Assembly: GCA_003249215.1 (NCBI GenBank)
Contig: QKJR01000041.1
Location: 1-64,000 of the forward strand
DNA length: 64,000 nt
Source of the DNA: Rhodobacterales bacterium
GTDB lineage: Bacteria; Pseudomonadota; Alphaproteobacteria; Rhodobacterales; Rhodobacteraceae
Direction of reading: 5' to 3'
The position numbers were made by a program, and so were the translations under genes. The stretch's first letter is position 1. The number at the start of each line of letters is the position of its first letter. Below are positions 1 through 13,280 of the stretch, in pieces. Under the pieces are notes generated by a model. The model worked only from the letters and a program-made list of their open reading frames with translations, was not told the origin of the DNA and did not search any database.

Positions 1-165
1 AAACGTGTTGCGAAAGAAGTTCTGGATCTTCTGGCGTATATCTTTGCGGCGCTGATCGTTGGAGTATCTGTCGAGGTGCTGAACTGGTGGATGCCAACTT
101 ATCTTGCAATCGGGCTGGTACTGATAGCTAGCATTGGGATCTGGCGCATTGTGCGAAGGAAGTGA
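1..165 (+). CDS. C-terminal fragment of a small membrane protein, truncated by the window start
   Basis: Frame 1 is open from base 1 to TGA at 163-165: KRVAKEVLDLLAYIFAALIVGVSVEVLNWWMPTYLAIGLVLIASIGIWRIVRRK; two hydrophobic stretches. Confidence 0.5.
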   Translation, partial: KRVAKEVLDLLAYIFAALIVGVSVEVLNWWMPTYLAIGLVLIASIGIWRIVRRK

Positions 166-254
166 TGACTGCGCTAGCCGTCCGCTTCGTCCGCAAAGCC
201 GTCCTTCGCGCAAGGCGCAGCGGAGGTCGTCCATCCCATCCACCGCGGCCCCCC

Positions 255-1811
255 TCAGGGTAGCTCGACCACCGCCTCGGCCTTGAGCGCGCTGGCCAGC
301 GATTTGAACCGCGCCTCGGCCACCTCACCAAAGAGCCCCGCGCCGCGTTTGCTCAGGCGCAGCGTGAGCGCGCCTGTCCCGGCGTCATAATCGAGGGCGC
401 CGGCATCCTGTGGCTGGTGAATGGCGAACATCGCGGCAAAGCGCATCGCCTTGCCCAGAACCTCGGCCTGCTGGATCTGCTCAGGCGTCAGCAGCGCGAA
501 GAGCGGCTCGAAGCGCGAGCCCGCGCGGCTGTTCTTGTAGCGGTGCAGGAGTGCGAGCCCGAGGAAGACCCGCTCGGGGTGGCTCAGCGCGGCCATGTTC
601 GCCCGCGTCACATTGTCGAAACACGCCTCGGCCCGGTAATCGGGGTGGGTGCGCCATGTGGTGTCGTGCAGCAGACAGGCCGCGCGGTGCAGCCGGTAAA
701 TCTCGGGCGGGACCTCGCCGAAGATCGGCGCGATGAAGGCGTGCAGCTTCTTGCCGAAGCCGGGCAGGCGCGCCTGCGTGCGCTCGGCGTGGCGGCAGCC
801 CTCGATCAGCGGATCGCGCTGGCGCAGCCGCTCGGGCATCTGCTCGTAAAGCAGCCCCTCGCGGATGCCATAGCTCGAGACGTCGATCTCCTTGGGGCCA
901 AAGGCCTCGACCAGTTCGCGCAGCACGAGCGAGGCCAACGGCACCAGCTCCATCCGCGCGGCGGAGGTGCCGGTCTTGGCCCGGAGCTCGCCCTGATCGT
1001 TCTTCTCGATCCAGTCGAGCGTTTTCAACAGGCCCTCCGGGTCCATCCGGTATTCGTGCAGCACCAGCAGCGGATAGCCGCGCCGCTCCATGTCGAGCCG
1101 CCCGATCGCCCGCCACGAGCCGCCCACGAGATAGATCCGTTCGTGGCCCGTGCCCATCGCGGCGGCGAGCTCGGCGATCACCGCGCGGATATGCGCCACG
1201 ACCTCCTTTTTGCCGCCCTTGACCTGTTGCAGCCGGAACGGCCCGAGCTGCGAGGTGACGCGGTTCCAGACCCGGCCCTGACGCACCTCGGCCAGTTCCA
1301 TCGAATTGCCGCCGATGTCGCAGATCAGCCCCTCGGCCTCGGGCCAGCCCAAAAGCACCCCCTGCGCGGACAGACGCGCCTCTTCCTGGCCGTCGATCAC
1401 ATGCAAAACGAGGCCGGTCTTGCGCTCGATCTCGGCGCGAAACTCGGGGCCATCCTCGGCGTCGCGCATCGCGGCGGTGGCGACGCAGGTCAGGGGCGAG
1501 ATGCCCATCCCCTTGGCCAGCAAGGAAAATCGGGTGAGTGCGGCGAGCGCCCGCTCGCGTCCGCGCGGATTGAGCCGCCCGGTTTCCGCGAGCCCCTGAC
1601 CGAGGCCCGCCATCACCTTCTCGTTGTAGAAATAGGCCGGGCTGCGCGCCGCGCCGTCAAACACCACCATCCGGATCGAGTTCGAGCCGACGTCTACAAC
1701 GCCCACGCGGCTCAGCGCCCGCGCGGAGGGGTCGTCGAAGAGCGGCTGGCCGAAGGGATCCCAGTCATCCCCCGCAGACAGCGCGGAGGGGGCTTCGGTC
1801 TTCTTGATCAT
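255..1811 (-). CDS. ppx: Exopolyphosphatase / Ppx-GppA family phosphatase
   Basis: VGVVDVGSNSIRMVVFDG N-terminal motif, CDIGGNSMEL and VGGSWRAIG motifs, C-terminal HD-like region; next to ppk. Confidence 0.92.
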   Translation of the reverse strand: MIKKTEAPSALSAGDDWDPFGQPLFDDPSARALSRVGVVDVGSNSIRMVVFDGAARSPAYFYNEKVMAGLGQGLAETGRLNPRGRERALAALTRFSLLAKGMGISPLTCVATAAMRDAEDGPEFRAEIERKTGLVLHVIDGQEEARLSAQGVLLGWPEAEGLICDIGGNSMELAEVRQGRVWNRVTSQLGPFRLQQVKGGKKEVVAHIRAVIAELAAAMGTGHERIYLVGGSWRAIGRLDMERRGYPLLVLHEYRMDPEGLLKTLDWIEKNDQGELRAKTGTSAARMELVPLASLVLRELVEAFGPKEIDVSSYGIREGLLYEQMPERLRQRDPLIEGCRHAERTQARLPGFGKKLHAFIAPIFGEVPPEIYRLHRAACLLHDTTWRTHPDYRAEACFDNVTRANMAALSHPERVFLGLALLHRYKNSRAGSRFEPLFALLTPEQIQQAEVLGKAMRFAAMFAIHQPQDAGALDYDAGTGALTLRLSKRGAGLFGEVAEARFKSLASALKAEAVVELP

Positions 1812-1863
1812 TGTCCGTCCTGCGGTGACTCGGGCGGTCGTGGTGCCCGGACCAACCTACCGC

Positions 1864-4029
<2,166 letters not shown>

Positions 4030-4045
4030 TTGCGCGGGTCTTTGT

Positions 4046-4771
4046 TCATGTGTTTTCGGGCGCTTGCGGCGCATTCTGCGGCGGCGCGTCGAGACTGTCC
4101 AGCACCTGCGCGGCCAGGGGGCGGGTGATCGCACGATGTTCGGCCAGGGCGCGGGCATCGAGCGCCGCGACAAGGCGCCGCGCCATCGCGAGCGAGCGAT
4201 CCATCCGGCTCACGAGCCAGGGGATGAGGGCCGCGGGCACCGCAAGCTGACGGTCGGCAAAGAGCTTGACCAGCACCGCCGAGAGGAGCGCGTCGTCCGG
4301 CGGCTCGATCCGCACGAGGGCGGTGGCGGCCATTCGGCTGAGAAGGTCGGGCAGGCCAAGGCCCCAGTCGCGCGGTGGGGTCTTGGCAGTGATCAAGAGC
4401 CGCCCGCCCTCGGCCTGCATCAGGTTGTGCAGGTGAAAAAGCGCCTCCTCGCGGCCCGGATCGCCCGCTACCGCCTCGGCATCCTCGAGCACCACGGCGC
4501 CTTGCCGGGCGAGGGTGGGGGCGTCGGCATCGCACAGGCTGTGGGCCGGGGCGATGGCCGCGGCGTTTTCCTCGGCCCAGATTGCGGCGAGATGGCTCTT
4601 GCCCGCGCCCTCGGGGCCAATGAGCAGCATCCGCCCCGCGGGCCAGCTTTCGGGGTGATCGAGCGTCGCGAGCGCCAGCGCATTGGCCGGCGCCACGTAG
4701 AAATCCTCGCGCCCGCGCGAGGGGCGCAGCGCAAGGTCGAAGGCAAGCTGGCGGGTCGGGTCAGAGGCCAT
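4046..4771 (-). CDS. hdaA: DnaA-related regulatory inactivator (Hda family)
   Basis: [28 protein letters not shown] and Walker [14 protein letters not shown]; short DnaA AAA+ homolog beside ppk, an arrangement common in Rhodobacterales. Confidence 0.85.
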   Translation of the reverse strand: MASDPTRQLAFDLALRPSRGREDFYVAPANALALATLDHPESWPAGRMLLIGPEGAGKSHLAAIWAEENAAAIAPAHSLCDADAPTLARQGAVVLEDAEAVAGDPGREEALFHLHNLMQAEGGRLLITAKTPPRDWGLGLPDLLSRMAATALVRIEPPDDALLSAVLVKLFADRQLAVPAALIPWLVSRMDRSLAMARRLVAALDARALAEHRAITRPLAAQVLDSLDAPPQNAPQAPENT

Positions 4772-5900
4772 CCTTGGACGTCGTTTCGGGCTCGGGCCCC
4801 AGCGTGTCGGGCGCGGGGCCAAGGGTTTCGGGGGGCGCTTCATCGCCCCATTCGAGCCCCTTGTAAAGCCGCCCCTGCAGGTAGTGATCGAGCATGAAGC
4901 GGATGATCACGCCGATCATCGCGGCGACCGGCACGGCGACCAGCATCCCCACGAAGCCAAAGAGCGTGCCGAAGGCGGAAAGCGCAAAGATCAGCCAGAG
5001 CGGATGCAGCCCGACCGAGGAGCCCACGAGCTTGGGGGTGATGATATTGCCCTCGAGGAACTGCCCGGCGGCAAAGATCGCCACCACGATCCCGATCGAG
5101 AGCCAGTCGCCCCAGAACTGGAAAAGCGCGAGCCCGATGGCCAGCGCCCCGCCGACGAGCGCGCCGACGTAGGGAATGAAGGTGAGCCCGCCCGCGATCG
5201 CCCCGGCGATGAGGCCGAAATTGAGCCCCGCGAGCATCAGCGCAACGGCATAGAAGGTGCCGAGGATCAGGCAGACCGAGATCTGGCCCCGCACGAACCC
5301 CGAGAGCACCCGGTCGATATCGCGCGCGATGCCGCGGATCGTGGGCGCATGGTCGCGCGGCAGCCAGCCGTCGACCTTGGCCACCATCCGGTCCCAGTCC
5401 AGCAGCATGTAGAAGGCCACGACCGGCACGACGACGATGAAGACGACGAAGTTCACCACCCCCATCGCCGAGCCGAGGACCGCGGTGGCGAGCTCTCCCC
5501 CGCGCGCCTTGACCGCCTCGCCGAGGCTCGTGAGCGTCTCGTTGACGACCGAGCCCGGTTCCATGATCGAGGGGAATTGCGTGGTCAGGAAGCTTTGCAG
5601 CCGGGTCGCGATCTCGGGAGCGGTGGCGACGAGTTGCGTCAGCTGATGGATCAGGGTCGGGATGACGGCAAGGCCGAAGATGATGAAAGCGAGCGTCGCG
5701 AGGATCGCGATCGTGGCGGTGGCCGCGACCCGGCTGAGCCTCATGCGCTCGAGCCGGTCGGCCACGGGATCGAGGAAATAGGCGATCGCGCCGCCCACGA
5801 GGAAGGGCAGGATCACATCGCCCATGCCCCAGAGCAGCACGGCAAGGCCAGCGGCCGCCACGCCCCAATAGGTCACCTGCTGCCGCACCGGCAAGGCCAT
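4761..5900 (-). CDS. AI-2E family transporter / PerM-type permease
   Basis: Multiple TM segments, FLVGGAIAYFLDPVADRLER, GNIITPKLVGSSVGLHPLWLIFALSAFGTLFGFVGMLVAVPVAAMIGVI signature. Confidence 0.9.
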   Translation of the reverse strand: MALPVRQQVTYWGVAAAGLAVLLWGMGDVILPFLVGGAIAYFLDPVADRLERMRLSRVAATATIAILATLAFIIFGLAVIPTLIHQLTQLVATAPEIATRLQSFLTTQFPSIMEPGSVVNETLTSLGEAVKARGGELATAVLGSAMGVVNFVVFIVVVPVVAFYMLLDWDRMVAKVDGWLPRDHAPTIRGIARDIDRVLSGFVRGQISVCLILGTFYAVALMLAGLNFGLIAGAIAGGLTFIPYVGALVGGALAIGLALFQFWGDWLSIGIVVAIFAAGQFLEGNIITPKLVGSSVGLHPLWLIFALSAFGTLFGFVGMLVAVPVAAMIGVIIRFMLDHYLQGRLYKGLEWGDEAPPETLGPAPDTLGPEPETTSKDGL

Positions 5901-5913
5901 CGCACTCTCCCTT

Positions 5914-7875
5914 TCAAGGTCTTGGATAGATTGGCAGGTTCGGGGGCGGGTTCAAGGGGGGCGGGGCGTAGGTGTCCGGGTTCGTTAGCCAACGTTCGTA
6001 TTCGTCATCAAAGTCAAATCGGTCTTCGCCGTCGTCATCCCATTGGGCCGAGTTTTTGGGCCAATGCGCAGGGATATACAGCGAGGATGGGACGGTAACG
6101 CCCGGCCCGCCAAAGGTTGTGTTCAACTGTTCCTGCATCAGTCTAGAGAATGCTTCCAAGGATTGATCGGAGAGGCGCAGGCCAAACCACTGTATCCCGT
6201 CGGCGTTGATGCCGTTCAGTCGAGAGTTGACGATCAACGCTCCCTGAAGACCTGTGCGCTCGACCTCGGCAAATGCCAAATTCGCCCGCACGAGTTTCGC
6301 ATCTTGAAGCGCTGCGCCACCAAGTTGGGTATTGGTGAGGGTTGCGTCAGAAAAATCTGCCCCCATGAACACCGCTCCCTGAAGTGAGCTTCTATGAAGG
6401 CGCGCATTGCTGAATATTGCGCCCGCACACATGGCGGAACCCAGATCAGCTTGTTGCAGATTTGCACCGATGAACGTTGCCGCGGTGAATGTGCCGTGTC
6501 GCAGCGATGCGCCAGCAAGATTTGAGCCATTGAAATTCGCCCCCGACAGATCAGCCTTGTCGAGGTTGCAGTTTTGCAAGTTCGCTCGACTTAGATCGGG
6601 AGTGTAGCCTCGGCGCCGTGAGCAAGTTGAGCGCCAAACATGGAAATCGCGCCTCCATTCCACGAGCTTCCGCCGATCGGATTTCGTCTCGTCAAGCCCA
6701 GGCCAGAGCGGACAAGGCAGCCCGAACACCGATTCCGTGTTTTCCCGCGTGTCTTTGCCATCATGAGATTCTACGCTCCGTTGGGCGCCGTCGCGGCGAC
6801 CGAGAATGGTCAGCGCGAATTGAATATCTTCGCGCGGCCGGGGTAGGGTCTTTGCCCAGCCTTCCATCGCATCATCGAGATCTGTCGGGTTGATGCCGCA
6901 GGCGCCGAAAGCGCGGTTCGATGCCTTAAAAGCGATTTGGCTTTCTGGCAAATCGCGCGCGTTGCGTCTCGCCGTTTCCTCCGCCCGCTCTAATGCTTCG
7001 CCATAGGCCCTGTCCCAGATATCTTGGGGGCTCGGCTTCGCGTCTGAGGCGGGCGCATTGTGTCGAACGTAAGCGCATATGATTTCCATTACCCGCACAT
7101 GGTCGCGCCCGTTGTCGTATCTGACCGTGTCCTGAGATATGCGCTCCAGCGACAAGAGACCGCCGATGCGCACTTCGATGTTTGGGGCGGTTTCCTTGAA
7201 GACCTGCCATGTGCCTTCGAGGCCGATAGTCTCGCCGTCGCTGAGTGCGATACCTTCACCTTGCCATTGGATGATGGTTCGCTCAGATGGCCAGGTCGTG
7301 ACTGTCTGGTAGTATCCCTCCTCGACTTCGTCCGCTCGTTCATTCCAGAACTGTCTCCACTCATTTTCACCGAGCTCTGTGCGAGGTTGCCCGGCTTGTT
7401 TCATCGCCTCTTCTTGGCGGTAGCTGATACGCTTTGGTTGTCCGGTCCATATCGTCACCGGCCGTCCGATCCGCTCCATCACCTTCTCCGCCCCCAACTG
7501 CTCGACCGCCTTGGAAATCCGGTCGGTCATGTGCCCTTCTTTCTGGTATCTCACGGTCTGATATTTCAGCACCGTGCCCCAGATCACGAAGGGCGCGCCA
7601 AGGATCGCAGCGATCAGCGCGCCCGCGCCGAGGTTGGGCGAGGAGGAGCCAGAGGGGGCAGAAACGACGTTCCGAACCGTGTCGTAGAGGACGAACCCTG
7701 CCGCCCCGAACGCCCCGAGAACGAGGAGGGGGATCAATATCAGGACAGCCGAAGCGATGAAGCCCAGAAAGTGCCCGAGCGGGCGGGCGACGCGCCAGTT
7801 TGGTGAGTTGCTTATGCCAAGCCAATCGAGCAAGTCGCTGGGGTGGTTGTCGTGCTTGTCGCGATGCTCTCTCAT
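5914..7875 (-). CDS. Membrane-anchored pentapeptide-repeat protein
   Basis: N-terminal TM pair followed by [51 protein letters not shown], a pentapeptide repeat A(D/N)LXX series. ATG at 7875 preferred over the TTG at 7905. Confidence 0.8.
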   Translation of the reverse strand: MREHRDKHDNHPSDLLDWLGISNSPNWRVARPLGHFLGFIASAVLILIPLLVLGAFGAAGFVLYDTVRNVVSAPSGSSSPNLGAGALIAAILGAPFVIWGTVLKYQTVRYQKEGHMTDRISKAVEQLGAEKVMERIGRPVTIWTGQPKRISYRQEEAMKQAGQPRTELGENEWRQFWNERADEVEEGYYQTVTTWPSERTIIQWQGEGIALSDGETIGLEGTWQVFKETAPNIEVRIGGLLSLERISQDTVRYDNGRDHVRVMEIICAYVRHNAPASDAKPSPQDIWDRAYGEALERAEETARRNARDLPESQIAFKASNRAFGACGINPTDLDDAMEGWAKTLPRPREDIQFALTILGRRDGAQRSVESHDGKDTRENTESVFGLPCPLWPGLDETKSDRRKLVEWRRDFHVWRSTCSRRRGYTPDLSRANLQNCNLDKADLSGANFNGSNLAGASLRHGTFTAATFIGANLQQADLGSAMCAGAIFSNARLHRSSLQGAVFMGADFSDATLTNTQLGGAALQDAKLVRANLAFAEVERTGLQGALIVNSRLNGINADGIQWFGLRLSDQSLEAFSRLMQEQLNTTFGGPGVTVPSSLYIPAHWPKNSAQWDDDGEDRFDFDDEYERWLTNPDTYAPPPLNPPPNLPIYPRP

Positions 7876-8017
7876 TCCAGCAATACCTTGGGCAATGGTC
7901 CGCAATCCCGGACGGGCTCAGGCTATCACGGCGTCGCGCCATTCCAACCCGATCTTGCCGCGCGCGCCCTTTTCCGTTAGCCCAAGGCGAACGGAAATTC
8001 CCACCCACAGGTCCAAG

Positions 8018-9355
8018 ATGCGCCTTTCCCGCTATTTCCTCCCCGTCCTTAAGGAAACCCCCGCCGAGGCGCAGATCGCGAGCCACCGGCTGATGCTGCG
8101 CGCGGGCATGATCAAGCAACAGGCGGCGGGCATCTATTCGTGGCTGCCGCTGGGCTACAAGGTGCTCAAGCGCGTCGAGCAGATCGTCCATGAGGAGCAG
8201 ATCCGCGCCGGGCACATCCCGCTCCTGATGCCGACGCTGCAACCGGCGGATCTGTGGCGCGAGAGCGGGCGCTATGACGATTACGGTCAGGAAATGCTGC
8301 GCATCCGCGACCGGCATGACCGTGACATGCTCTACGGCCCCACGAACGAGGAGATGATCACCGACATCTTCCGCTCGAACGTCTCGAGCTACAAGCAGCT
8401 GCCGCTGACCCTCTACCACATCCAGTGGAAGTTCCGCGACGAGGTGCGCCCGCGCTTCGGCGTGATGCGGGGCCGCGAATTCCTGATGAAGGACGGTTAT
8501 ACATTCGACCTCACCCGCGAAGACGCGCTGCATGCCTATAACCGCCACCTCGTCAGCTATCTGCGCACCTATGAGCGGATGGGCCTTCAGGCGATCCCGA
8601 TGCGTGCGGACGGCGGCCCGATTGGTGGCGACTATACCCACGAATTCCTCGTGCTGGCGGAAACCGGCGAATCCGAGGTGTTCTATGACAGCGAAGTCAC
8701 CGATCTGACCTTCGGCGACCGCCAGATCGACTATGACGACCGCGCGCAGTGCCAGGGTATCCTCGAGGAATTCACCTCGCGCTATGCCCGCACCGACGAA
8801 ACCCACGATGCGGCGCTGTTCGAGCAGATCCCCGAAGAGCGCCGTCGCGTGGCGCGTGGCATCGAAGTTGGCCAGATCTTCTATTTCGGCACGAAATATT
8901 CCGAAGCGATGGGCGCGACCGTGGTCACCCCCGATGGCGGCCGCGTGCCCGTCGAGATGGGCAGCCACGGGATCGGCGTCTCGCGGCTCCTCGGCGCGCT
9001 GATCGAGGCTAACCACGACGACAAGGGCATCATCTGGCCCGAGGGCGTGACGCCCTTCCACTGCGGGATCGTCAACCTCAAACAGGGCGACGCGGGCACC
9101 GATGCGGCCTGCGAGGGGCTCTATGCCGCGCTGGTCGCGAAGGGGCTCGAGCCGCTTTACGACGACCGCGACGAACGGGCGGGCGCGAAATTCGCGACGA
9201 TGGACCTGATCGGTCTGCCCTGGCGGATCACCGTCGGCCCGCGTGGCCTTGCCGCCAACGTGGTCGAGCTGACCTGCCGGCGCACCGGCGAGAGCGAGGA
9301 GCTCTCGGCCGAGGCCGCCGTCGCGCGCATCGCGCAGATCTACGACGGCATCTGA
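8018..9355 (+). CDS. proS: Prolyl-tRNA synthetase
   Basis: [50 protein letters not shown]; class II motifs; start chosen internal to the longer ORF. Confidence 0.97.
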   Translation: MRLSRYFLPVLKETPAEAQIASHRLMLRAGMIKQQAAGIYSWLPLGYKVLKRVEQIVHEEQIRAGHIPLLMPTLQPADLWRESGRYDDYGQEMLRIRDRHDRDMLYGPTNEEMITDIFRSNVSSYKQLPLTLYHIQWKFRDEVRPRFGVMRGREFLMKDGYTFDLTREDALHAYNRHLVSYLRTYERMGLQAIPMRADGGPIGGDYTHEFLVLAETGESEVFYDSEVTDLTFGDRQIDYDDRAQCQGILEEFTSRYARTDETHDAALFEQIPEERRRVARGIEVGQIFYFGTKYSEAMGATVVTPDGGRVPVEMGSHGIGVSRLLGALIEANHDDKGIIWPEGVTPFHCGIVNLKQGDAGTDAACEGLYAALVAKGLEPLYDDRDERAGAKFATMDLIGLPWRITVGPRGLAANVVELTCRRTGESEELSAEAAVARIAQIYDGI

Positions 9356-9843
9356 TGCGGGGGCTTCTGGCCCTGTTCACCGGGCTTGCGGGAGCGGCGA
9401 CGCTCTCGCAATTCCCGGAATTCTCTCAACAATATCTGCAGCGGCTCGGTGGTCAGGCCGAGGCGCTGGCGGGCGTCGTGGCCGAATTCGACGCCTCCGC
9501 CGATAAGGCGGGCCTGACCCGCGCGGGCGCGCTGGCCGAGCTCGAGGGCTCGGCCTTTCTCGCTGCGCATCAGGGCGACATGCGGGCGCTGATCACGCGA
9601 TCCGAACATGCGAGCGCCGATTATGCGCTCCTGCGGGCGGCGGGGCCGGTGGAACGCCTCCTGCTGCCGCATCGCTTCCGCGATACCGAGACGCTCGCGG
9701 CAACCTGGGAGGATTTCCGCCCGGCCATGCCGGTCACCCCCACCGGCTTCACCACCGCCGCGATCGGTTTCGGTGCGGGCTGGGCGGGGTTCTTGGCGCT
9801 TTCGGGTGCCGCCCTGCGACCGTTCCGGCGCAAAACCGCGTGA
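9355..9843 (+). CDS. DUF2937 family membrane protein
   Basis: [34 protein letters not shown]; overlaps the proS stop codon (TGATG). Confidence 0.75.
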   Translation: MRGLLALFTGLAGAATLSQFPEFSQQYLQRLGGQAEALAGVVAEFDASADKAGLTRAGALAELEGSAFLAAHQGDMRALITRSEHASADYALLRAAGPVERLLLPHRFRDTETLAATWEDFRPAMPVTPTGFTTAAIGFGAGWAGFLALSGAALRPFRRKTA

Positions 9844-9949
9844 CCGATCTGGACTTGAGTAAAAGACTCAGGCTATTTGACCTCCGTCAAGGCGCCCATC
9901 CCCTGGGATGCGGCAGATCGGCAAGCGTCAGGCCAGTCGGGAGATCGAG

Positions 9950-11095
9950 ATGAAATCTGTGCTCATCCTTGCGAGGGCGGTGCTCTGCGCCACGGCGCTG
10001 CAGGCCGAAGAAGCGCCCTATCCGAGCCTCGAGGCCTGGGGCGAGGCGCTGTTTTCCGATGTGAACCTCTCGGCCAACCGCACCCAGGCCTGCGCGACCT
10101 GCCACAACCCCGACGCCGGTTTCGCCGATCCGCGCGAGACCGAGGCGGGGCGGGCGGTATCCTTGGGCGACGATGGCCATTCGCTGGGTGATCGCAATGC
10201 GCCGACGGCGAGCTATGCGAGTTTCTCGCCGCCCTTCCATCGCCGGGCGGATGGCAAATGGGTGGGTGGGCAGTTCCATGACGGGCGCGCCGCGACCCTT
10301 GCCGATCAGGCCAAGGGCCCGCCACTCAATCCGATCGAGATGGGCCTGCCCGAGGCCGCGGCGGTGGCCTCGCGGCTTTGGGAAAATCCGCGCTATGTCG
10401 CGACGCTCGCGGCGCTGAAGGGGCCTCAGGCAACCCGCGATCCGCAGGCCGCCTTCGATGCGATGGCCGAGGCGATCGGCGCCTACGAGGCGACGCCCGA
10501 GTTTCAGCCTTTCGATTCCAAATACGACCGGTTCCTGCGGGGCGAAGAAAACCTGACCGATCAGGAAGAGCTCGGGCGGCTGCTGTTCTTCTCGAGCCAG
10601 TTTACGAATTGCAACATTTGCCATCAGTTGCAGGCGAGTCCCGGCGCGGAAAAAGAGACTTTTTCCAACTATGAATACCATAACATCGGTGTGCCCGCGA
10701 ACCCCGCGGCCCGCGCGCTGAACGGCGCGGCGCCGGGCTTTGCCGACCGCGGCCTGCTCGACAATCCCGAGATCACCGACCCGGCCGAGGCGGGCAAGTT
10801 CAAGGTGCCGACGCTGCGCAATGTGGCCGTCACCGGCCCCTATATGCATAATGGCGTCTTCAAGGATCTGCGCACGGTGATCCTGTTCTACAACACCTAC
10901 AACACCAAGCGCCCCGAGCGGCATGTCGACCCCGAGACGGGCAAACCGTTCGATCCGCCGGAGGTGGCTGAGAACCTCTCGCTGACCGAGCTCGAGACCG
11001 GACCCGCGCTCGACGATCAGCGGATCGACGCGCTGGTCGCCTTTCTCAAGACGCTGACCGACAAGCGCTACGAGCCGCTCATCGAGGGAAACTGA
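9950..11095 (+). CDS. Di-heme cytochrome c peroxidase / MauG family protein
   Basis: Two CXXCH motifs (CATCH, CNICH), signal peptide MKSVLILARAVLCATALQA, KVPTLRNVAVTGPYMHNGVF motif. Confidence 0.9.
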   Translation: MKSVLILARAVLCATALQAEEAPYPSLEAWGEALFSDVNLSANRTQACATCHNPDAGFADPRETEAGRAVSLGDDGHSLGDRNAPTASYASFSPPFHRRADGKWVGGQFHDGRAATLADQAKGPPLNPIEMGLPEAAAVASRLWENPRYVATLAALKGPQATRDPQAAFDAMAEAIGAYEATPEFQPFDSKYDRFLRGEENLTDQEELGRLLFFSSQFTNCNICHQLQASPGAEKETFSNYEYHNIGVPANPAARALNGAAPGFADRGLLDNPEITDPAEAGKFKVPTLRNVAVTGPYMHNGVFKDLRTVILFYNTYNTKRPERHVDPETGKPFDPPEVAENLSLTELETGPALDDQRIDALVAFLKTLTDKRYEPLIEGN

Positions 11096-11098
11096 CCG

Positions 11099-11240
11099 GG
11101 CAGGGGGCTCTGCCCCCTCGGGCCGTTCGGCCCTCACCCCCGGGATATTTTCGTCAGGTTGAAGACAAGACCGCATGCCCTTCAACCTGATCGAAATATC
11201 CCGGGGGAGGCCCGCAGGGACGGGGGCAGCGCCCCCTGAC
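11099..11240. repeat. Dispersed intergenic element, inverted pair (copy A)
   Basis: Cores 11137-11164 (reverse) and 11181-11207 (forward), each flanked by GC hairpins (GGGGGCTCTGCCCCC, GGGCCGTTCGGCCC, GGGGGCAGCGCCCCC). Confidence 0.95.
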
Positions 11241-11317
11241 CGATCCGTGATCCCGCGCGACCTTGACCTTTCGTGCGCCCCGGGTCAGCTTGCGCCAGCC
11301 TTTTCCGCCGGGACATC

Positions 11318-12607
11318 ATGAGCCGCACCGCGCCCTTCTCGCCCTTCGAATTCCTGATCGCCTGGCGCTATCTGCGCGCCCGCCGCGCCGAGGGCGGGGT
11401 TTCGGTGATGACCTGGATCAGCCTGATCGGCATCATGCTGGGCGTTGCCGCGCTGATCATCACGCTGGCCGTGCGCGCGGGCTTCCGGGCCGAATTCGTC
11501 GACACGATCCTCGGCTCGAACGCCCATGTCACGGTCTATTCCACGCCCATGGAGGTGGTCGCGGGCTCGGGCGTCTACAGCCGCCAGATGCGGGACTATG
11601 ACGACCGCGCGGCGCGTATCGCTGCCGTGCCGGGTGTCACGCGCGCCGCGCCGCTGATCCGGGGGCAGGTGATGGTAAGCGGTCCGGACCGCTCGAATGT
11701 CGCGGAAGTCTATGGAATCACGTTCGAAAATCTCGAAACGATCCCGCGCGTCGCGCATTCGGATCAGGCCTATGGCGATCTGTCGCGCTTCGGCGAGGGG
11801 ATTGCGATGGGCTCGGGCCTCGCGCGTGAGCTTGGTGTCACGATCGGCGACAAGGTCAAGCTGATCTCGCCCGATGGCGCCAAGACCGCCTTCGGCACGA
11901 GCCCGCGGGTCTCGAGCTACGAGGTCGTCTATATCTTCACCGCCGGGCGCTGGGACATCGACCGCACGCGGATCTACATGCCCTTCGCCGAGGCGCAGAG
12001 CTATTTCAACCGCGAGGGCGGCGCGGACGAGATCGAGGTCTATGTCTCCGACCCCGAGCATGTCGACGACTGGACCACGCAGCTCCTCGCCGCCGGCGGC
12101 GAGGGCACGATGATCTGGAGCTGGCGCGATGCCTCGGGCTCGTTCCTGCGCGCGCTCGATATCGAGGACAATGTGATGTTCGTGATCCTCGCCGTTCTCG
12201 TGCTGATCGCGGCGATGAACATCACTTCGGGGCTGATCATGCTGGTCAAGAACAAGGGCCGCGATATCGGGATCCTGCGCACGATGGGCCTGACCGAGGG
12301 CTCGGTGCTGCGCGTCTTCTTCCTCTGCGGGGCCTTTACCGGGGTGATCGGCACGGCGCTCGGGGTGGCGCTCGGGGTCGTCTTCTCGCTCAATATCGAC
12401 CATGTCCTTGGCTTCGTGAACTGGCTCAACGGCGGCAACGCCTGGGATCCCTCGATCCGCGGCATCTATGAATTGCCCGCGAAGCTGCAACTGCACGACG
12501 TGCTCAAGGCGGTGGGGCTTTCGCTGGGGCTGAGCCTGATCGTGACCATCTTCCCGGCACGGCGGGCGGCCCGGCTCAACCCGGTGGAGGCACTGCGCTA
12601 TGAGTAA
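11318..12607 (+). CDS. lolC: Lipoprotein-releasing ABC transporter permease (LolC/E)
   Basis: FEFLIAWRYLRARRAEGGVSVMTWISLIGIMLGVAALIITLAVRAGF and FxPARRAARLNPVEALRYE C-terminus; overlaps lolD. Confidence 0.93.
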   Translation: MSRTAPFSPFEFLIAWRYLRARRAEGGVSVMTWISLIGIMLGVAALIITLAVRAGFRAEFVDTILGSNAHVTVYSTPMEVVAGSGVYSRQMRDYDDRAARIAAVPGVTRAAPLIRGQVMVSGPDRSNVAEVYGITFENLETIPRVAHSDQAYGDLSRFGEGIAMGSGLARELGVTIGDKVKLISPDGAKTAFGTSPRVSSYEVVYIFTAGRWDIDRTRIYMPFAEAQSYFNREGGADEIEVYVSDPEHVDDWTTQLLAAGGEGTMIWSWRDASGSFLRALDIEDNVMFVILAVLVLIAAMNITSGLIMLVKNKGRDIGILRTMGLTEGSVLRVFFLCGAFTGVIGTALGVALGVVFSLNIDHVLGFVNWLNGGNAWDPSIRGIYELPAKLQLHDVLKAVGLSLGLSLIVTIFPARRAARLNPVEALRYE

Positions 12608-13277
12608 TGCTCTGCAGCTCGAAATGTTGGAAAAGTGCTACAATCGCGGCCAGCCGAACGAGATTGCGGTACTGCGCGGTGTGAATTTGACAATTCCTGC
12701 CGGGCAGGCCGTGGCCCTGGTCGCGCCCTCCGGGGCGGGTAAATCGACGCTTCTGCATATCGCGGGGCTGCTCGACGTGCCGGATGCGGGGCGGGTGGCG
12801 ATTGCCGGACAGGATCTGACCGGTGCCTCGGACCGGGCGCGCACGGCGGCGCGGCGTGCCGATTTGGGCTTCGTCTATCAGTTTCACCACCTGCTTCCCG
12901 AGTTCTCGGCGCTTGAAAACATCGTTCTGCCGCAGCTCGCCAATGGCACCGCCCGGCGGCCGGCCGAGGCGCGGGCGCGGGATCTGCTGGCCCGCGTGGG
13001 CCTGTCCGAGCGGGCCGATCACCGGCCCTCGGCGCTCTCGGGCGGCGAGCAACAGCGCGTGGCCTTCTGTCGGGCGCTCGCGAACGGGCCGAAACTGTTG
13101 CTGGCGGACGAACCCACCGGCAACCTCGATCCGGCGACCTCCGAGCGGGTCTTTGACATGCTGATGGCGCTCGTGCGCGAGACCGGGATGGCCGCGCTGA
13201 TCGCCACGCATAACCTCGAGCTTGCCGCCAAAATGGACCGCGTTCTGCGGCTCGACGGCGGCCTTCTGACGGAGTGA
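12600..13277 (+). CDS. lolD: Lipoprotein-releasing ABC transporter ATP-binding protein
   Basis: Walker A APSGAGKST, LSGGEQQR signature, LLADEPTGNLD Walker B. Confidence 0.93.
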   Translation: MSNALQLEMLEKCYNRGQPNEIAVLRGVNLTIPAGQAVALVAPSGAGKSTLLHIAGLLDVPDAGRVAIAGQDLTGASDRARTAARRADLGFVYQFHHLLPEFSALENIVLPQLANGTARRPAEARARDLLARVGLSERADHRPSALSGGEQQRVAFCRALANGPKLLLADEPTGNLDPATSERVFDMLMALVRETGMAALIATHNLELAAKMDRVLRLDGGLLTE

Positions 13278-13280
13278 GAG

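Noticed and set aside
7367-9061. 564-aa minus-strand ORF across proS
   Set aside because: Opposite strand of a clear proS gene; composition is that of a shadow ORF.
11099-11240. Interpreting the dispersed element as an ordinary rho-independent terminator
   Set aside because: It lacks a T-tract after the GC hairpins and one copy lies between two divergent gene starts, so a simple terminator label was not used.
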